Shown here: positions 47,100 to 58,004 of the stretch, piece after piece
How positions within the stretch are numbered: position 1 is the stretch's first letter
Layout of the letters: each line of letters opens with the position of its first letter
Made by a program: the position numbers and the translations under genes
DNA from: Calliphora vicina
Lineage: Eukaryota; Arthropoda; Insecta; Diptera; Calliphoridae
DNA: 64,000 bases
Reading direction: 5' to 3'
NCBI RefSeq assembly: GCF_958450345.1
Contig: NC_088783.1
Span: forward strand, 10,977,701 to 11,041,700
The notes under the pieces: model-generated
The model's database searches: none
Seen by the model: the letters and a program-made list of their open reading frames with translations, nothing else
Told to the model about the DNA's origin: nothing

Positions 47100-47230
47100 A
47101 AAACGGGATTTGGAAAATACCGAAAATCCCGGGATTTAAAATTAAAAAATCCAGGGGTTTTCGGGATTTCTTAAACCCCGAAGCCCGGGATTTTCTTTTC
47201 GGGAACGGGATTCCCCGTTTGGCATATCTA
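47100..47230. mobile_element. Family E (CGGGATTT) element, other end, inverted
   Basis: AAACGGGATTTGG, AATCCCGGGATTTAAA and GAACGGGATTCCCCGTTTGG lead to GGCATATCTA at 47230. Reversed, the terminus TAGATATGCCAAACGG pairs imperfectly with TAGAGATGCTAATCGG of the piece at 45285-45387. GCTGAGAT of DINE-A follows. Confidence 0.5.
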
Positions 47231-47500
47231 GCTGAGATATAAGGAAAACACCGGGACAACCTCGATTAATATCGACAATATGGATATTTCAAAGTCCATT
47301 GCCAATCACATTCAATCGGAAAAAAATATTTTTTATCCCGAATTTTTTTTCATCAACAATTTTTTTTTAAAAAAGAAAAATTTTAGAATAAAAATTTTAA
47401 TTTTGTTTACCTGAAAATATGTAAACAAATTTATTTTAAAGTATAATTTGGTGAAGGGTATATAATTTTCTGCACAGCCGACTATAGCTCTCTTGCATGT
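47231..47500 (+). mobile_element. DINE-A 3' half
   Basis: GCTGAGATATAAGGAAAACA, GACAACCTCGATTAATATCG, the A/T-rich tract, TTTGGTGAAGGGTATATAAT, the decayed stem TGCACAGCCGACTATAG and CTCTTGCATG|T. It complements the 5' half at 45388-46808 exactly at the 8-mer GCTGAGAT/ATCTCAGC. Confidence 0.75.
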
Positions 47501-48724
47501 TTTTACTTTTTAAATAATTTTTACCTTGAACCAAAGTCGAAACTTCAAATAAATACGTTATACGATTTTACTTAAATTTTCTGCATTGATTTTTAGATGA
47601 CGGAGAAAAATTTAAGTCATTGCGAACATCATATGTCAGCTATTTGCAACAATTGATAAGTCCTCTTTTCACTAGTAGTGCCTCTTTCCCGCTTGATACT
47701 TCTAATCAGTCTACATTTTTAGCTGTGACTTTAAAACAATGTCCAAAAATATTTTACTTTTTATTGTTCATACAATTATAGCACTGACCTGAAATAATTG
47801 AAGTAATCAAGGTCAGTTGTTTATTTCTTTTAGTCTTTGGAATGCCAATTTCATTTTGCTCTCTCTCTCTATCTCTTTGCTTGTCTTGCAAATAATTGAA
47901 AATCAATTTCCAATTGGAATTCAATAATCGTACTAAGAATTTAATTATAAATAAAAACAGACTCTATGATTTTTCGTCTATTGATTTTGCACATAAATAG
48001 ATGATTAGTTAATTTTAAAAAAGTAGTAGAACAAAAACAAGCACACAAAACATAAATTAAATCAAACGAGAAACAAAAAGAAAATTGAGCAACATGAATG
48101 CAAGAAACGGGCGGGCACATAATGAACGGGGCATGGGGGAGGTAAATAAAAGCAGAAATCATGCCCATTCAAGAGTGGTAAACGTGCAAAAATTCATTAT
48201 TATTTTGTCTGAGTTGTCATGGCTTCATTATTGTAATGAATGTAAGAATGTTGATATGGAAAAATGTACAGTGTTGGGCGAAACTGCAGATGTAAGAGAT
48301 GACTGAGAAATATTTTGAAAGATAGTATGAAATGAAGGAGTAGAATTTAGCAGATCATTGAAGATTTTTTCCTCTAAAAATCTTTCAAATGTTTAGCATT
48401 TTTATGAGACACTGTAGATTTGTCTCTTAGAAGTGTTAGAGCAACACATACACTGTGCCAAATAAATGTTATAAACCCTTAATACACTGTATACACTGAA
48501 ATAAATATTTTGTTTAATTTCACAAAATTATAAATAAAAAAAATCACTTACGAAAACAGTTCTTAACACCAACATATTTATTAAAATTAATGAAATATAT
48601 CCTTCAATTTGTTTGTTAATTTTCTCTTAGTGTTCCTTACAACATAATAATCCAATAGTTACAAGCAGTGTCAGCAACAAAAACAATAACTATATATGTA
48701 TATATGAAATGAAACAAAAAAAAA
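47501..48724. other. No gene seen
   Basis: 47861-47878 is a CTCTCT run. 60-75-codon frames at 47941-48306 overlap on both strands without domain features. Possibly host unique sequence. Confidence 0.4.
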
Positions 48725-49121
48725 ACAAGTAAGAGAGCTATATTCGGCTGTGCCGAATCTTATATACCCTTCACCAAATTATACTTTAAAATAAATTTTT
48801 TTAAATATTTGTAGGTAAACAAAATTAAATTTTTTTTTAATTGTTTTTCAAATTTTTTATTTTTTTAAATAGTTTTTTAATTTTTTTAAAAAAAGTTTTT
48901 TCCAAATTTTATTAAAACATTTTTTTCCAAATTTTATTAAAATTTTTTTTTTTTAGTTTTTAATTTTTGGAAAAAAAATGTATGACAAAAAAAATTTTTT
49001 GATGAAAAAAAAATTCGGGTTAAAAAATATTTTTCCCGATTTTGACCCATTGTAGGTCCAATTTACTATAGCCATATCTACATCGTTGCAATGGACTTTG
49101 AAATATCTATCATTAGATATA

Positions 49122-49148
49122 AGGAGTGAGATCGAAAAATTCTTAACA
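49122..49148 (+). repeat. Left terminal inverted repeat of the DD37E element
   Basis: 27 bases starting AGGAGTGAGATCG, identical to the reversed right end; the first mismatch is base 28 (C versus T). Probable transposase-binding site. Confidence 0.9.
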
Positions 49149-49277
49149 CACGTTTTTCATTACATTTTTTAACCCAAGTATTATTTGAATTTTTTTTTGA
49201 TCAAGTTACCTTTGAAAAACATGTCAGTTATTATGTGTAATGTCAATTATATTAATTTTTTTGTTAATCTGATTAAA

Positions 49278-50285
49278 ATGAGTGACCAGAAAAAAGTGCG
49301 TACTGAAATTATTAAATATTTTCAACAAAACCCAACTTGGTCTTACAAAAAGTTGGCCAAGCATACAAAGGTCTGCCGTCAAACTGTTTCCAATGTTATT
49401 AAACAGTACCGGGAGAACTTGTCAGTTGATAGAAAACCTGGTTCAGGTAGAAGGAATGGTCCACATGATGTTTCTAAAGCCAAAAAAATAGAACGCATTT
49501 TCAAAAGAGCTCCCAACACATCCGGTAGGAAAGCAGCCCGGTTAGCTCAGTGCTCGGACTATTTGGTACGAAAAGTTAAAGCTAATGCAGGTTTAAAAAC
49601 ATACAAGGCTCAAAAAGTTCCTGACAGGAACGCTACTAAAAATTTATAGGCCAAAAACAGAGCACGGAAATTGAAGTCAAGTTTTATAAAAAAATATTCT
49701 TGCTGCATAATGGATGACGAAACGTATGTTCTGGCAGATTTTTCGCAACTTCCAGGTCAAAAATTTTATGTTGCTGATGCTCGAGGGAATGTTGAAGAAA
49801 AGTTTAGGACCCAAAAGCAGACAAAATTTCCCAGAAAGTTCTTGGTATGGCAAGCAATATGCAGTTGCGGCAAAAGAAGCCACTCATTTGTTACAACGGG
49901 CTCTATAAATACCGAAATTTACATCAAGGAATGTTTACAAAAAAGGCTGCTTCCATTCATAAGACTTCATAATGTGTCCACTTATTTTTGGCCTGACTTG
50001 GCATCCTGTCACTATGGCAAACAAGCCCTTGAGTGGTACAAGAACAATAATGTGGTATTTGTACCAAGAGAGGCAAATCCTCCAAACTGCCCGGAGCTAA
50101 GGCCAGTGGAGAGATATTGGGCTCTTGTTAAAAGAGAATTGAAGAGTACAAAAAAGGTGTCCAAAAGTGTGGTAGATTTTAAACGGAGATGGACTACATG
50201 TTCGAGCAAAGTGACAGAAAGCACTATAAAAACGTTAATGGAAGGGTTTCCGAAAAAGGTTCAAAATTTCATCACTAGTGATTAA
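49278..50285 (+). pseudogene. DD37E (ITmD37E-type) transposase, one in-frame stop
   Basis: Transposase that would bind the 27-bp TIRs and move the element by cut-and-paste in the nucleus. The start at 49278 (MSDQKKVRTEIIKYF) is preferred over an upstream Met at 49185, because it begins directly at the helix-turn-helix. N-terminal residues 5-115 form the paired DNA-binding helices with a basic linker (GSGRRNGP near residue 57). Catalytic acids: Asp147 in CIMDDETYV, Asp240 in WPDLASCHYG, Glu278 in CPELRPVERYW; 37 residues separate the last two, giving DD37E. The length of 335 codons is normal for the class. A TAG at 49647-49649 (codon 124) interrupts the same frame between TKNL and AKNRARKL, in the linker; nothing else is broken. 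An equivalent copy without the stop could be active. The UTRs to the TIRs are short. Confidence 0.9.
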
Positions 50286-50392
50286 AACTATAAAAATAAT
50301 TTTTTTTGTAAATTGTAATAATAATTTCAATCAAATAAAAAAAAAATTAAAGCTGTAAGTTTAGTGGTTTCTTTTTTATAAACATATATGTA

Positions 50393-50419
50393 TGTTAAGA
50401 ATTTTTCGATCTCACTCCT
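50393..50419 (-). repeat. Right terminal inverted repeat of the DD37E element
   Basis: Inverted copy of 49122-49148, ending TCGATCTCACTCCT, followed by TA. Confidence 0.9.
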
Positions 50420-50781
50420 TACATATTGTCTATATTAATGACTTAGTAATCCAGATATAGATCAAAAATAGGTCAAAAATCGAGGTTGTCCCGGTTTTTT
50501 GCTCATATCTCCGTTATTTATGTACCGATTTTGCTGATTTTAAATAGCAAACTTCTCGAAAGCATGTCTGACAGAATTATTGAAGATTTAGATCCCGAAG
50601 ATATCTGGGGTCTTCAGAAAATTGATTTCAACAGACAGACGGACGGACATGTCTTAATCGACTCCGCTATCTATAAGGATCCAGAATATATATACTTTAT
50701 AGGGTCGCAAATGAAAAATGTAGAAATTACAAACGGAATGACAAACTTATATATACCCTTCTCACGAAGGTGAAGGGTATA

Positions 50782-51454
50782 AAAAGAAATTGAAATAGAA
50801 ATAGAAAAAAATACAATAATACATTCAACAACAAGATGTTAATGAAAATTTTACTATAACACAATATTTATGTGGAAGGGGGCAGCCATTAGGAGGCGGG
50901 GCTGGTTTATAAAATATTTTGTTTTTGATGTGCTGACGACAATACCAAGAACAAAAACAAGAAAATAATAACTTATTGTAGAGGTTTTTGGAATATTCAT
51001 GTACGTGCCAAAGCACCTGCAAAATGTTAAATTAATTGGATTTCATCATCATCATTGTCATTAGCAAAAAAAAAACAAATGAAATCACATGAAACAAAAC
51101 ATCACAAAATAATATTAGTTTTATGTTCCCTTATTGTTTTTTTTTTCTTCTTCTCATGCAAAAACTATTATTTAATTTTGATTTTTGTTTGCAGTTTTTT
51201 TACCCCTTACAGATATGCTTGCTGTCTAATTAGGAAATAATTAAATTGCATTGAAGTTTTTCTCAAAAAAAAAACATCAAAATAACTCTTGGCAGCTTGG
51301 TAGTTGTATTGGAAATTGTGATTAATATGACAATGCTGATTGCAAAGAGAGACAAACAACTTTAATAAATACAAACAATTTTATCATTTTTATTCACTCA
51401 CATACATATATGTTGAGTAGTTTAGACCAGTGGTCGGCAACAAAGAGAATATGC
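50782..51454. other. No gene seen
   Basis: AT-rich sequence with poly-A and poly-T runs. No supported frame or repeat boundary. Confidence 0.4.
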
Positions 51455-51660
51455 GGCCAGATATGAAACCGTAATATTCCATCGTGACAAAGCTCTGCCA
51501 TATGATTCAATACCTATTAAAAACTATTTATAATAAAGTAGTGGGGAAGTTTTGCCTCATCCACCTTGTAGTCCATATGCTCTCTCTAGCATACGCCTCA
51601 CTTTGGAGCAGAGTATCCCATATTTATATTGTACAAATGTTTCAAAATAAAAGCTAACAA
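51455..51660 (+). pseudogene. Mariner transposase relic, C-terminal piece
   Basis: Plus strand: IFHRDKALP (decayed HDNARPH, about 51477), KNYL, then GEVLPHPPCSPYALS (51545-51590) and LEQSIP. It parallels 30258-30604, including the following TTTATATTGTACAA. Strongly decayed. Confidence 0.65.
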
Positions 51661-51785
51661 TTTTATAAAAATTAGAGAATAATATGCTATAATTTATTGG
51701 TGAAAAAATAGCATTGCAAAATTTTTTTTTTAAATTTCTTATTTTTTTCCAAAATTTAAAAAACAAGTTTAGGCCTCTTATTGTC

Positions 51786-52445
51786 CCGAATCTTATATAC
51801 CCTTCACCAAATTATACTTTAAAATAAATTTTTTTAAATATTTTTAGGTAAACAAAATTAAATTTTTTTTTGTTTTTCAAAAATTTTTTTTTTCCAAATT
51901 ATTTTTTAATTTTTTTAAAAAAAGTTTTTTCCAAATTTTTTTTTTAAAAAAATTTTTAAATTTTTTTTTTTAGTTTCTAAATTTTTTTTTGGAAAAAAAA
52001 TTCGGGTTAAAAAATATTTTTGACCCATTGTATGTCCAACTTACTATATAGCCTTATCTACATCGTTGCAATGGACTTTGAAACATCTATCATTACATAT
52101 CCGTATTGTCTATATTAATGACTTAGTAATCCATATATATTGTCCAGGTTTTTTGCTCATATCTCCGTTATTTATGAACCGATTTTGCTGATTTTAAATA
52201 GCAAACTTCTCGAAAGCATGTCTGACAGAATTATTGAATATTTGGATCCCGAAGATATCTGGGGTCTTTAGAAAATTGATTTCAACAGACAAAGGCAGAC
52301 AGACAGACGGAGCTGGCTTAATCGACTCCGCTATCTATAAGGATCCAGAATATATATACTTTATAGGGTCGGAAATGAAAAATGTAGAAATTACAAACGG
52401 AATGACAAACTTATATATACCCATCTCACGAAGGTGAAGGGTATA
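51786..52445 (-). mobile_element. DINE-A element with damaged 3' tip
   Basis: Starts at CCGAATCTTATATACCCTTC; the outer half of the stem-loop and the ACAAGTAAG terminus are gone. The T-rich tract, TTTTGCTCATATCTCCGTTA, GACAGAATTATTGAATATTT and CACGAAGGTGAAGGGTATA follow, ending at 52445. It is close to the copy at 48725-50781 in the 5' half (shared AGCATGTCTGACAGAATTAT), so the two form a subfamily. Confidence 0.8.
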
Positions 52446-53036
52446 AAAATATATAATATTTCGATATCTCTCCATGAAAAATTCCAAATATTGGAAAATT
52501 TTACTTTTGACCCTCAAGATTTAAGGCTTAGCGTTTTAGTTAAACATTCAGACTATATTTATATTGACCTGGACAATAATATTCTGAATTGGTTTTACTT
52601 AAAAATCATAACATTAAGGAAATGCGGCTCATTCCCCAAAATATGGCCAAAAAATTAGTTTTTCTCGAAAATCGCAAAATTTAAATCGCAGGTACGGAAA
52701 AACCATACTTTTTCACATTTTTATTCCCTATTATGTTATCAATAAATCCTCATGTAATGATCAGAAAATTCTGAAATTTGTTTAACAAAATTTTTAAAAA
52801 TTTGAAATTGGGGTTTTGAAACTGGTTATACCTGCGAATAGGTTAACTGTATTCTATGAAGATAAAAACTCTTATATATGTAAATACGAATATATGAAAA
52901 AATGCATTTTTTTCCCTTGTAAATGTACCTCAAAACTAAATCGAAAGTCGGCACGGGTTGCCCTTCTTAGAACAAGCTAAAAATTACGAAAGTTTTCAGC
53001 GGGTACCGTTTCAACATTTCAAAAAATTTAATTCTA
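52446..53036. mobile_element. Single right arm of a foldback-family element
   Basis: AAATATATAATATTTCGATA, TTCCCCAAAATATGGCCAAA, CGCAGGTACGGAAAAACC, TACCTGCGAATAGGTTAACT and GTACCTCAAAACTAAATCGA match the right arm of 18235-20328. The end AAAAAATTTAATTCTAAT corresponds to the start of 29455-30250. It lies exactly between two DINE-A copies. Confidence 0.75.
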
Positions 53037-53275
53037 ATGGTCATATATACGCCATTGCAAAGGTTTTTGAAATATCTATCATTAGATATCCATATTCTCT
53101 ATATTAATGACTTAGTAATCCAGATCTATTTAAAAAATAAGTCGAAAATCGAGATTGTCTTGTGGGCCGATTTCGGATATATTGTATGAATCAAGCATGT
53201 AAGTTATTTGGGGGCTACGGAAAGTTGATTTCAACAAACTGACAAACTGACATGGCTATATCGACTCAGCTATCT
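53037..53275 (-). mobile_element. DINE-A fragment
   Basis: TGGTCATATATACGCCATTG, AAATATCTATCATTAGATAT, CTATATTAATGACTTAGTAA and GACATGGCTATATCGACTCA. Both termini are lost. Confidence 0.7.
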
Positions 53276-54409
53276 ATGATTGATTGAAAATTCATATTAT
53301 AATTGATTTGTATCATATATGATTATTTCAGAACAACTATATTTGATCATAATATGATATTTTATGATATTAATATCTTATCATAATCTGTTGCTCTTAG
53401 ATTATGTTTACCACAATCATGGTTTTTTCTTGGTAAAATGTTATTTTTTGAAAACAAAAATTAAGTTTTCAAAAAAAGTTTCTAAACACAGTTTAAATAA
53501 AAATCCATCAATAGTTATTATTTAACAATTAAAATCAAAATGTACTAATAAATACTTGCATGACAATGATTTTTTAACTTTCTCAATATACATATTTACA
53601 TAATGTTGAAACTTGAAACTTTCTTTTTCTATATAATCAAGCATTTTTTGTTCACCTAAATCTGTGTTTTTTCATTTTGTAAAACAAATTGATTGGTATC
53701 CTAAAAAAATAGCAATTTCTCTTTTTAACTGATTTTCTACTACTTAAGCTATTTTCTGTACTGTATAAGTGGTGAATTCATTCGGCGTAAGTACAGTGAA
53801 TATCAAGGTGAAATGTTTTTAGAAATATTTTTTTATGTATAGCCATATATATGCACAAGATACATGAATATATGTAATATTTTTTAATAACATGTATCAT
53901 TGAACTCGATTTATGAGAGTATTTTATGTGGTTATGTTGGAAAACTGAGAACATTGGTGTTAGGTGGCCAAAAAAGGGATATATTACACTACACTGCACT
54001 CGAAATTTGAGGAGTGCGGGTATAATCACTCTTTGTATAAAACTGCAATGTTGTAAATTTTAGTTGAATGTCGCGTTCTTGTTCTAATCAATTACCTAAG
54101 AATTTGAATTCAAATCAAAATTAAGTGGATTTAACTAAAACAAAAAGTAATTAGATATAACTATTACTCCCAAAATTTTATTTTAATTTCAATGTGCGTC
54201 GCGTTCGCTATTTTTTTTTACTATTGTAACCTGTTTATTTAGATTACTACATCGTGCGGCAAACATGAGTGAGGTTCTTGAACAAAATGAAAAATTCTAA
54301 AGTTTGTAAAAAATGAATGCCAACATTTCAACACAACAACTATTAACAGAATTATTCTACTTTAGTTTAAAAAATTACAATGTGCAAGTTCTAGTTTTTG
54401 TCATGTTTT
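53276..54409. other. No gene seen
   Basis: 53330-53400 has CATAATATGATATTTTATGA and TCTTATCATAATCTGTTGCT, which recall the core palindrome at 6399-6818 and may be a fragment of it. The rest is AT-rich. Confidence 0.35.
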
Positions 54410-55017
54410 TATACCCTTCACCTTCGTGAGAAGGGTATATATAGATAGCGGAGTCGATTAAGCCATGTCCGTTTTTTTGTCTGTTGAAATCAATTTTCTG
54501 AAGACCCCAGATATCTTCGGGATCCAAATCTTCAATAATTCTGTCAGACATGCTTTTGAGAATTTTGCTATTTAAAATGAGCAAAATCGGTCCACAAATG
54601 GCTGAGATATGAGGAAAAACCCAAGACAACCTCGATTTTTGACCTATATCTGGATTACTAAGACATTAATATAGACAATATGGATATCTAATGATAGATA
54701 TTTCAAAGACATTTGCAACGACGTATATAAGACCATAGTAAGTTGCACCTACAATGGGTCAAAATCGGAAAAAAAAATTTTAAACAGAATTTTTTTTTCA
54801 CAAAAAAAAATTGAAAAAACAAAAAAAAATTTTTTAAATTTAAAAAAAAAAAATTTAAAATTTAAAAAAAAAAATTAAGACAACAATCAAAAAAAAAATT
54901 TTCCAAAAAATTAAAAAAAAATAAATTTTGTTTACCTAAAAATATTTAAAATTTTGAAGTACAATTTGGTGAAGGGTATATAAGATTCGGCACAGCCGAA
55001 TATAGCACTCTTACTTG
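54410..55017 (+). mobile_element. DINE-A element, both ends present, internally deleted
   Basis: The 5' palindrome TATACCCTTCACCTTCGTGA-GAAGGGTATA, then a jump straight to ATAGATAGCGGAGTCGATTA (part of the 5' region deleted). The core and A-rich tract follow, with GGTGAAGGGTATATAAGATT, the stem ATTCGGCACAGCCGAAT and CTCTTACTTG|T ending at 55017. Confidence 0.85.
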
Positions 55018-55579
55018 TTAAATCCATGTTTGTAATTAATATATTGGAAACAGCAAACCAAAAAACCTACCTACTAAACATAGTGATACAAAAATCCTAT
55101 CGAAAAAAGAAAAGAAAATGTTTTTCTTTCACTACAAATGATGTCGCGTTCTTGTACTTGGATATTCATATACAAAATTATTCATTACATTTTATTTAAA
55201 CATTAACATGTTCGTCATGTGCAGTGAATATGTAGAGTAAGAGAACCTTAAATATTAGTATTAAAAAAATTGTTTTTTTTTTAATCTATGTCAAATAATA
55301 CACTGTCGAAAACACTGTGCCCTGAGGAAGTTCAATAAATAAACATATGTACTTAAATTGTATACAACACGAATAACGAAAAAAAGTAATAACATTTTAT
55401 GAAAAAAAGCAAAATAAAATGTAAAACTCGTCACGCACACAGATCTGTGAATGCTCTTCTCTAATATTAGATGCATTCGATGATGTATGTGTAGTGTTTA
55501 GGGAAATACAGATTGCAAATATTGCATGAAGACAATCACACAGCCACATGCCTTTGCGAGAGTAGTGCTTTCATAACAG
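55018..55579. other. No gene seen
   Basis: AT-rich sequence without supported features. Confidence 0.4.
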
Positions 55580-55800
55580 TACCCAGCAGTTCTGTGTAAA
55601 AGTGTACCGAACAAGTGATTATGTGTACCTATCACTGGGGTAAATTTTCGTTACACAATTAGGTATGTAGCTAATTATGTTAACATGTGCGGAAGTCAAT
55701 TGGCACTACATAATTTTTAAAGACATAACTTCGCTTTACAAAAGGACACATAGTGTCAATTGACTCTGCAATAGATTACTTCAGGTGGGTAAAAAAAATT
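55580..55800. repeat. Family D fragment, copy 3
   Basis: ACCCAGCAGTTCTGTGTAAA, GTACCGAACAAGTGATTATG and GTCAATTGACTC-type words match one end and interior of family D. The other end is missing. Confidence 0.5.
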
Positions 55801-55806
55801 AGACAT

Positions 55807-56482
55807 TAAGAAAGTATGGTCGGGCTTGTTAATACCCTACACTAAGTAAAAGAGCAAAAACATTTTTCTTTTAAAATTTCAATAATTTATATTTTTGAGT
55901 GATTTTCGGAAGTGGGCCTTATATGGGAGCTATGACCAATTATAGACCGATCACCATGAAATTAGGTTGTGTAATTTATGTCTATATGAAAGTTAATTAT
56001 GTTTAAGCGATTTATGCACGTTAAAGTGATTTTCGGAAGCGGGCATATATGGGAGCTATGACTAATTATGGACCGATCGTAACAAAATTTGGTGACATGC
56101 ATTTTGTGTATATAAAACTTATTTGGAGCGGAATTTGTGGAGATACATATGTATATAAATTAAACATTTATGACCGATAAAGTCCAATTTCGGGAGGACA
56201 TTTTTATGGGGGCTAGGTGAAATAATGGACCGATTTCAGCCAGTTTCAATAGGCTGAAATCGGAATATCTTCAAAATTGCGACCTGTACTCTACGCACAA
56301 GGTTTACATGGACAGCCAGCCAGCCGACCAGACGGATGGACGGACGGACATCGTTTAATCGACTCAGAAAGTGCTTCTAAGTCGATCGGTCTACTTTAAG
56401 GTGGGTGTTAGACTAATATTTTTGGGGGTTACAAACATCTGCACAAACGCATTATAACCTCCCTACTATGGTGTAGGGTATA
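55807..56482 (-). mobile_element. DINE-B element with half a hairpin
   Basis: TTAAGAAAGTATGGTCGGGC shows the terminus and one arm only; the second stem arm is missing. The body includes TTTTCGGAAGCGGGCATATA and GGACGGACATCGTTTAATCG, and the eroded 5' palindrome CCTACTATGGTGTAGGGTATA ends at 56482. Confidence 0.8.
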
Positions 56483-57352
56483 ATATAAAATCAATTTCGA
56501 AAAAAAGGAATTTCGGTTACCTAAAAATATTTAAAATGTTTATTCTAAAGTATAGTTTGGTGAAGATTCGCAACAGCCGAATATATATATTATATATATA
56601 TATACTTATATATAGTTGATAAAAATGGCTAGGGTCAAGATTTGGGGAATGAAGTTCTGGAAACCTTGATGTGTTTCCTCAGCCCCGAAGGAAATGTGGA
56701 CCCCATAGGAAAAATTGTAAAAAATACCATTTATGGGATTTTCGCTCTAATTTTTAGAAATTGCGGGATTCCATATGAACTTTTGACAAGTTTTTTTTTA
56801 CACTTTGTTATTTAGAATGATAAATTTAAAAAAAGCTTTGAAAATTTCATTGAGTTCTGTTAATAAATAAAGAATTTAAAACTAAAATTTGTATCAAAAT
56901 ATTAAGAGGATTATTACGAACTAATTTTTCGTTTTGTTTAGATAAGTTAATTTTTGGTCTTACACACAAAATTTCGAGTCAATATCTCAATTAGATTCAA
57001 AAAACTCCATTCTTCAAAAATATTGAAAATATTGCAAAAAACCTGTGTGTTTACGCCAAAAACAACACTTAGCGATTTTCTTCGTTTCCCAGCAATTCCT
57101 ATTTTTCCTTAATATAAAAAAATATAAATGCAGAATGCTATGTATGTGTTGCAGTATACTTCCAATTGTCATTAGCTCTAAATTAATTGAAAAGAGTAGT
57201 AAATACTTCTTTTTCGGAGAGATACAAATCTAACTTTAACCTGTTCACATCGCTTTTCTTGGTAAAAATCCATATTCCAAATAATTTAATAAATAATTGG
57301 AAAATTCCTAATCCTTTTGTTTTATTCATTCCTTTTCATTTCACATTGTTTT
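56483..57352. other. No gene seen; includes a short DINE-A 3' piece
   Basis: 56515-56590 (TTTGGTGAAGATTCGCAACA, GCCGAATATATA) is a decayed DINE-A 3' end. The remainder, including TTGATGTGTTTCCTCAGCCC, is unclassified. Confidence 0.4.
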
Positions 57353-58004
57353 TATACCCTTCACCATGAGTGGCAAGGGTATATATAAGTTTGTCATTCC
57401 GTTTGTAATTTCCAAATTTTTTATTTGCGACCCCATAAAGTATATATATTCTGGATCGTTATAGATAGCGGAATCGATATAGCCATGTCCGTCTGTGTGT
57501 TGAAATCAACTTTCCGAAGCCCCCAAATAACTTACATACACGATTCATATCTCCGAAATTCTTCCGGCTCGGTCGCTATTTAAAATCGAGAAAATCGGTC
57601 CACAAATGGCTGAGATATAAGGAAAAAAGTAGGACAACCTCGATTTTTGACCTATATCTGGATTACTAAGGTCATTAATATAGACAATATGGATATCTAA
57701 TGATAGATATTTCAAAGACCTTTGCAACGACGTATATAAGACCATAGTAAGTTGGACATACAATGGGTCAAAATCGGAAAGAAATATTTTTTAACCCGAA
57801 TTTTTTTTTCATGAAAATTTTTTTTTTGTCATAGATTCTTTTTCCAAAAAAATTAATTAAAGAAATTTTTTCTAAAAAAAAACAATTTTGAAAAAAAAAA
57901 ATTTTTTAAAAATTTTTGATTTTGTTTAAATAAAAATATTTTTAAGTATAATTTGGTGAAGGGTATATAAGATTCGGCACAGCCGAATATAGCTCTCTTA
58001 CTTG
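57353..58004 (+). mobile_element. DINE-A element, full length
   Basis: The 5' palindrome TATACCCTTCACCATGAGTG-GCAAGGGTATATA, then AAGTTTGTCATTCCGTTTGT, CCATGTCCGTCTGTGTGTTG, GAAATCAACTTTCCGAAGCC, ATTTTTGACCTATATCTGGA, the A/T-rich tract, TTTGGTGAAGGGTATATAAG, the stem ATTCGGCACAGCCGAAT and CTCTTACTTG|TTT. Core words (CCATGTCCGTCTG, ATATATTCTGGATC) are those of Drosophila INE-1/DINE-1, which supports the family assignment. Reference copy for family A here. Non-coding. Confidence 0.9.

Larger units (their letters stand above)
49122..50419 (+). mobile_element. ITmD37E (DD37E) transposon, near-intact
   Basis: A 1,298-bp Tc1/mariner-superfamily element. The left end AGGAGTGAGATCGAAAAATT and the right end reversed are identical over 27 bases (49122-49148 and 50393-50419). 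TA target duplication at 49120-49121 and 50420-50421. It carries one transposase frame with a single in-frame stop and no frameshift. Identical TIRs and an open frame mean that it is far younger than the other transposons here. It sits inside a DINE-A copy. Confidence 0.92.
48725..50781 (-). mobile_element. DINE-A element, full length, carrying the DD37E transposon
   Basis: The reversed 3' terminus ACAAGTAAGAGAGCTATATT with the stem ATTCGGCTGTGCCGAAT (48742-48758) and subterminal TATACCCTTCACCAAATTAT are followed by a T-rich tract and TTTTGACCCATTGTAGGTCC. The body resumes after the insertion at 50420 (CATATTGTCTATATTAATGA), with GACGGACATGTCTTAATCGA, AGAATATATATACTTTATAG and the 5' palindrome CTCACGAAGGTGAAGGGTATA ending at 50781. 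Removing 49122-50419 plus one TA restores TTAGATATACATATTGTC, matching the family. Confidence 0.9.

Noticed and set aside
49677..50224. Minus-strand frames over the DD37E transposase
   Set aside because: They are shadows of the plus-strand transposase, which has catalytic motifs.
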